Below, in pieces: positions 61,653 through 64,000 of a DNA stretch of 64,000 bases. Source of the stretch: DASWJZ01 sp963805325 (GTDB lineage: Bacteria; Pseudomonadota; Alphaproteobacteria; Rhizobiales; Afifellaceae). The DNA lies in contig CAWDTS010000018.1 in assembly GCA_963805325.1 (NCBI GenBank), positions 1 to 64,000 of the forward strand. The letters are read 5' to 3'. Below the pieces are notes generated by a model. That model saw nothing but the letters and a program-made list of their open reading frames with translations, searched no databases and had not been told where the DNA came from. Position 1 is the first letter of the stretch, and the number at the start of each line of letters is the position of its first letter. The position numbers and the translations under genes were made by a program.

Positions 61653-62539
61653 CGCGCCGCGTCGACAAGCTCCGCGATCGTCGCCTCGAAGAGATCACGG
61701 CCTCCGAAACGGACGCCGAGCGCCTTCAGCGAATCCGCGCTCATCACACCGCCCGGCGTCGGAGCCTCGGAGGGAAGCGGCCCGGCGACGCCAGCGATCT
61801 TTTGCACGACGCCGACGATATCGCGCGTCGAGACGACGATGTCGCTGCAATTGAAGGCGCGTCCCGCGACACTCCGTGCGTCGGCTGTGAGGAGCCGCCA
61901 TACCGATTCCGCCACGTCGCGCCCATGCACCTCGGTTCCGGCACGCACTTCGACAGGCTCGCCGCGCAGCGCGCGCTCTACCAGCGCGAACCATTTGCTC
62001 ATCTGCGGCGGCGTCACCAGTCCGTACACGCCGGTCGGTCTGAGCGCTGCGACCGGCCATCCCTCACGCCCAAAACTTCGCACGAAGGCCTCGAGCGCGA
62101 CCTTCGCCGCCCCGTAGTGCGTGTCGGGCGAGACAGGCGCGTCGTCTGCGATCGGGCTCGCAGTGGAAGTACCAAACACCGCGCGGCTCGAAAGTACCAC
62201 AGCGCGCTTGACGCCGGTTTCTTGTGCCGTTGCGAGCAGCGACAAGCCGCCGCCGACATTCGTCCGAAGATAGCCCGCAAGATCGTCGCCCTCGCCGCCG
62301 CGATACCGTCCGGTCAGATGATCGAGCGCCGCGTGGACCAGCATGTCGGCGCCCTCGACGAGCGTAGCGGCAGCATCGGGCGAAGAGAGATCGCCCTCGA
62401 CCCATTCGATGCCGTCGGGGAGTCCGCGAAGGTCGGAGGACGGGCGCCGCCAGGCCCGCACGCTCTCGCCCGCCTCGATCAGTCGCTTCACGATGAACCG
62501 GCCGACAGTGCCTGTCGCGCCGGTCACGGCGACCGTCAC
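61649..62539 (-). CDS. NAD-dependent epimerase/dehydratase family protein
   Basis: 296 residues. Extended short-chain dehydrogenase fold: VTGATGTVGRFIVKRL (NAD loop), VVLSSRAVFG and the catalytic YGAAK motif in THYGAAKVALEAF with GRDVAESVW later. The GTG start at 62539 overlaps the glycosyltransferase stop by four bases (GTGA), so they are coupled. It probably acts on a sugar nucleotide or similar substrate. Confidence 0.9.
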   Translation of the reverse strand: MTVAVTGATGTVGRFIVKRLIEAGESVRAWRRPSSDLRGLPDGIEWVEGDLSSPDAAATLVEGADMLVHAALDHLTGRYRGGEGDDLAGYLRTNVGGGLSLLATAQETGVKRAVVLSSRAVFGTSTASPIADDAPVSPDTHYGAAKVALEAFVRSFGREGWPVAALRPTGVYGLVTPPQMSKWFALVERALRGEPVEVRAGTEVHGRDVAESVWRLLTADARSVAGRAFNCSDIVVSTRDIVGVVQKIAGVAGPLPSEAPTPGGVMSADSLKALGVRFGGRDLFEATIAELVDAAR

Positions 62540-63390
62540 GCAATCAGATCCTTGGCGCGGCTCGGCGGAACGACGGGCAGCTCTTGCGGCGGCGCCTCGC
62601 CTTCGAACATGCGCCACCAGAGATCGATCAGCGGCTTCAGGAGATGCCGCTTCGGATTCTCTTCCGACCATGGCTTCTCATACTGATAGTGCACGACGCG
62701 GATCGACTTCCAGACCCAAAGCTCCGGCAGGTTGAAGTACACGTACTGCATGGTGTTGAACGTGTAGGGGAGCTTGTGCCAGTCGGGGAAGGCGGCCTCC
62801 AGGAACGTCTGGTCTGTTCGCCGCCAGAAGACACCGGGCCGGTCGAGCTGCTCGATCAGCGACTCGTAGGTCGATGTGTTCGGCTCGGCGACGAAGACGC
62901 CGGAGTTCAGACGGTGAAAGTCGGCAAGCGTTTCATAGACGTTTGGAGCGCCGGCGAACTCCGGATAGCCGAAGAGCATGTCGATCGGCTTCACCACAAG
63001 CGAGTCGGCGTCGAGAAAAACGATCTTCTCGTAGTCAGTCAGCTTCCAAAGCTCGAGCTTGCAGAAATTGTCGACCGGATCGTGGAAGGCAGGCTTGTTG
63101 CCCTTGTTGAACGGTGCGGCGCGATGCAAGGCCGTGCGGCTGTGACGCTCCCGAAACGCCTCGGAGAGCCGCGGCTGCTTGACCGGCACGATCCGGCATC
63201 CCTCGCGCTGAAGCTCGTCGAGATGAGCGGCCTCGTCCGTGGCGAGCACGATGAGCGGCGCCTCAGTCTCCGTCCAGCGCAATGAGCGCGCGAGCGCCAG
63301 CGCGCCGCGGCCATACTCCTCGTTTGTGACGAGCGTCGCAAAAGCACGCGAGCCGTCCGCGGACGACCGCCCTTTATTGTCCCGATTCAA
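62536..63390 (-). CDS. Glycosyltransferase family 8 (glycogenin-like)
   Basis: 284 residues from a TTG start. A GT-A fold enzyme using a nucleotide sugar. The metal-binding D-x-D is in IVFLDADSLVVKP, with FNSGVFV-like LNSGVFVAEP, TDQTFLEAAF and HYQYEKPW near the C-terminus. No signal or membrane span. It resembles eukaryote-like glycogenin/galactinol synthase enzymes found in rhizobia. It is coupled to the epimerase-like gene downstream. The acceptor is unknown. Confidence 0.9.
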   Translation of the reverse strand: MNRDNKGRSSADGSRAFATLVTNEEYGRGALALARSLRWTETEAPLIVLATDEAAHLDELQREGCRIVPVKQPRLSEAFRERHSRTALHRAAPFNKGNKPAFHDPVDNFCKLELWKLTDYEKIVFLDADSLVVKPIDMLFGYPEFAGAPNVYETLADFHRLNSGVFVAEPNTSTYESLIEQLDRPGVFWRRTDQTFLEAAFPDWHKLPYTFNTMQYVYFNLPELWVWKSIRVVHYQYEKPWSEENPKRHLLKPLIDLWWRMFEGEAPPQELPVVPPSRAKDLIA

Positions 63391-63503
63391 AGGGCCCTCC
63401 TCGAATCGCTCCTCCCGCCGGCCCTCTTCCTAGAACAGGCCGATTACGGTTGCCATGGCAAACAACCGCAATGAGTCGCCGAAGGTTCCCGGTTTCCGGC
63501 AGT

Positions 63504-63960
63504 TCAGTGCCTTGCCGGGGCTTGCGCCAGTTGCGCACGATCCGCTGGCGGCAGCGCAAAAAGCGCATCGTAGGTCGCCTTTTGCACCGCTTCCTGCATG
63601 CCGGAGGAGGCGGCCCGGAGCGCGGCAAGGCGCTCGTCAATCGCCGCGCGGTCGGGCTCGGGCGCGGCGGCGAGCCGCATGATTTCCGCGCGGATATCGC
63701 GCATCGCCTTCAGCCGCTGCTTCGAGTTCAGGCCCGAGCGGCTTCAATTCGCCGGCGACCTTGTCCACCGCCGCCGGCGGCAGCCGGTCGTCGAACCGGC
63801 GGAGCTCGAAGGTGGCAAGCCGGTCTCCGGAGAAGCCGTGCCGATCATGCTTCAGCGAATCCACGACGAACATGCCGACGAAGAACCCGTTCAGGACGAG
63901 CGATGCGACAAGTAGCAAAGCCGGCCAGCGCTTACGCAGGAAATCGGGAAGCCCGCTCAC
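63504..63960 (-). CDS. Periplasmic metal-sensor-like protein (one frame break)
   Basis: A membrane-anchored helical protein of the periplasmic heavy-metal sensor (CnrX/ZraP-like, Metal_resist) type. N-terminal span RKRWPALLLVASLVLNGFFVGMF, then two long helices (LPPAAVDKVAGELK, LKAMRDIRAEIMRLAA, MQEAVQKATYDALFALP). The two halves are in different frames; one extra base near 63735 accounts for it and gives 151 residues. The GTG start overlaps the stop of an upstream gene (GTGA). In related genomes such genes follow an ECF sigma factor gene, but only the end of the upstream gene is visible here. Confidence 0.8.
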
Positions 63961-64000
63961 GGCGCATCCGTTCCGTCGACGGCGTAGAGCGGATCGACGG
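63957..64000 (-). CDS. 3' end of an upstream gene (partial)
   Basis: The minus-strand frame reads VDPLYAVDGTDAP and a TGA at 63957-63959, which overlaps the GTG start of the metal-sensor-like gene. The four-base overlap supports a real coupled gene entering from the right edge. Too short to identify. Confidence 0.5.
   Translation of the reverse strand, partial: VDPLYAVDGTDAP

Overview
The window is about 64 kb of GC-rich (mostly 60-70% G+C in the lines I counted) chromosomal DNA from an alphaproteobacterium. The order Hyphomicrobiales (Rhizobiales) is likely. The clues are the 16S rRNA leader, the gene order prfA-prmC-DUF4167 gene-clpB, the neighbouring ptsP and lysC, lysC divergent from ubiG, an HWE-family histidine kinase and TAXI-type TRAP transport genes. 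No tRNA, CRISPR array, transposase or phage gene was recognised.

Layout. 1-1.7 kb: the 5' three quarters of a 16S rRNA gene on the minus strand, with its long leader, a boxA-like antitermination site and a strong promoter. 1.7-4.4 kb: an M23 cell-wall peptidase and an SH3-domain exported protein. 4.6-7.3 kb: one low-GC gene for a protein kinase with a TPR tail, which looks acquired. 7.5-10.9 kb: acoABC-like acetoin/2-oxoacid dehydrogenase genes, with frame breaks in all three. 11-14 kb: a Crp/Fnr regulator, an HWE kinase with a receiver, and an aldo/keto reductase. 14.3-19.8 kb: gamma-glutamyltransferase and a sugar-type ABC transporter (binding protein, double ATPase, permease). 19.9-21.4 kb: a TIR-transmembrane-FGE/SUMF1 protein. 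21.4-31.5 kb: housekeeping genes on the minus strand (clpB, DUF4167, prmC, prfA, ptsP, lysC). 31.7-34.4 kb: FMN reductase, ubiG and an MFS transporter. 34.4-37.4 kb (minus): adenine deaminase, an SMP-30 lactonase and a single-domain response regulator. 37.7-47.9 kb: an RND efflux pair, FAA hydrolase, acyl-CoA ligase, a ketopantoate-reductase-like enzyme, uup and a membrane protein. 47.9-51.4 kb (minus): a DUF1850/TRAP/TAXI uptake operon. 51.6-53.7 kb: prfC and a PilZ protein. 53.7-60.1 kb (minus): a five-gene operon (N-formylglutamate amidohydrolase family, ethanolamine-type permease, glutamine-synthetase-like ligase, aldehyde dehydrogenase, Fe alcohol dehydrogenase) facing an RpiR regulator. 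61-64 kb: an Rrf2 regulator, a sugar-nucleotide epimerase-like protein, a GT8 glycosyltransferase and a metal-sensor-like periplasmic protein.

Three things deserve most attention. (1) The 53.7-60.1 kb operon reads as a cofactor-sparing, gamma-glutamylated route for an amino alcohol such as ethanolamine, with a possible new role for the amidohydrolase. (2) The TIR protein has a receptor-like layout: cytosolic TIR, one membrane span, and a cysteine-rich outer domain that lacks the FGE catalytic cysteines. (3) The kinase-TPR gene is a compositional outlier.

A caution applies throughout. At least ten otherwise intact genes carry single-base frame breaks, mostly in short G/C runs, and in each case a whole reading frame is restored by adding or removing one base per break. 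This pattern fits consensus errors in a long-read assembly better than true gene decay. I therefore list these genes as coding sequences with the break positions noted.
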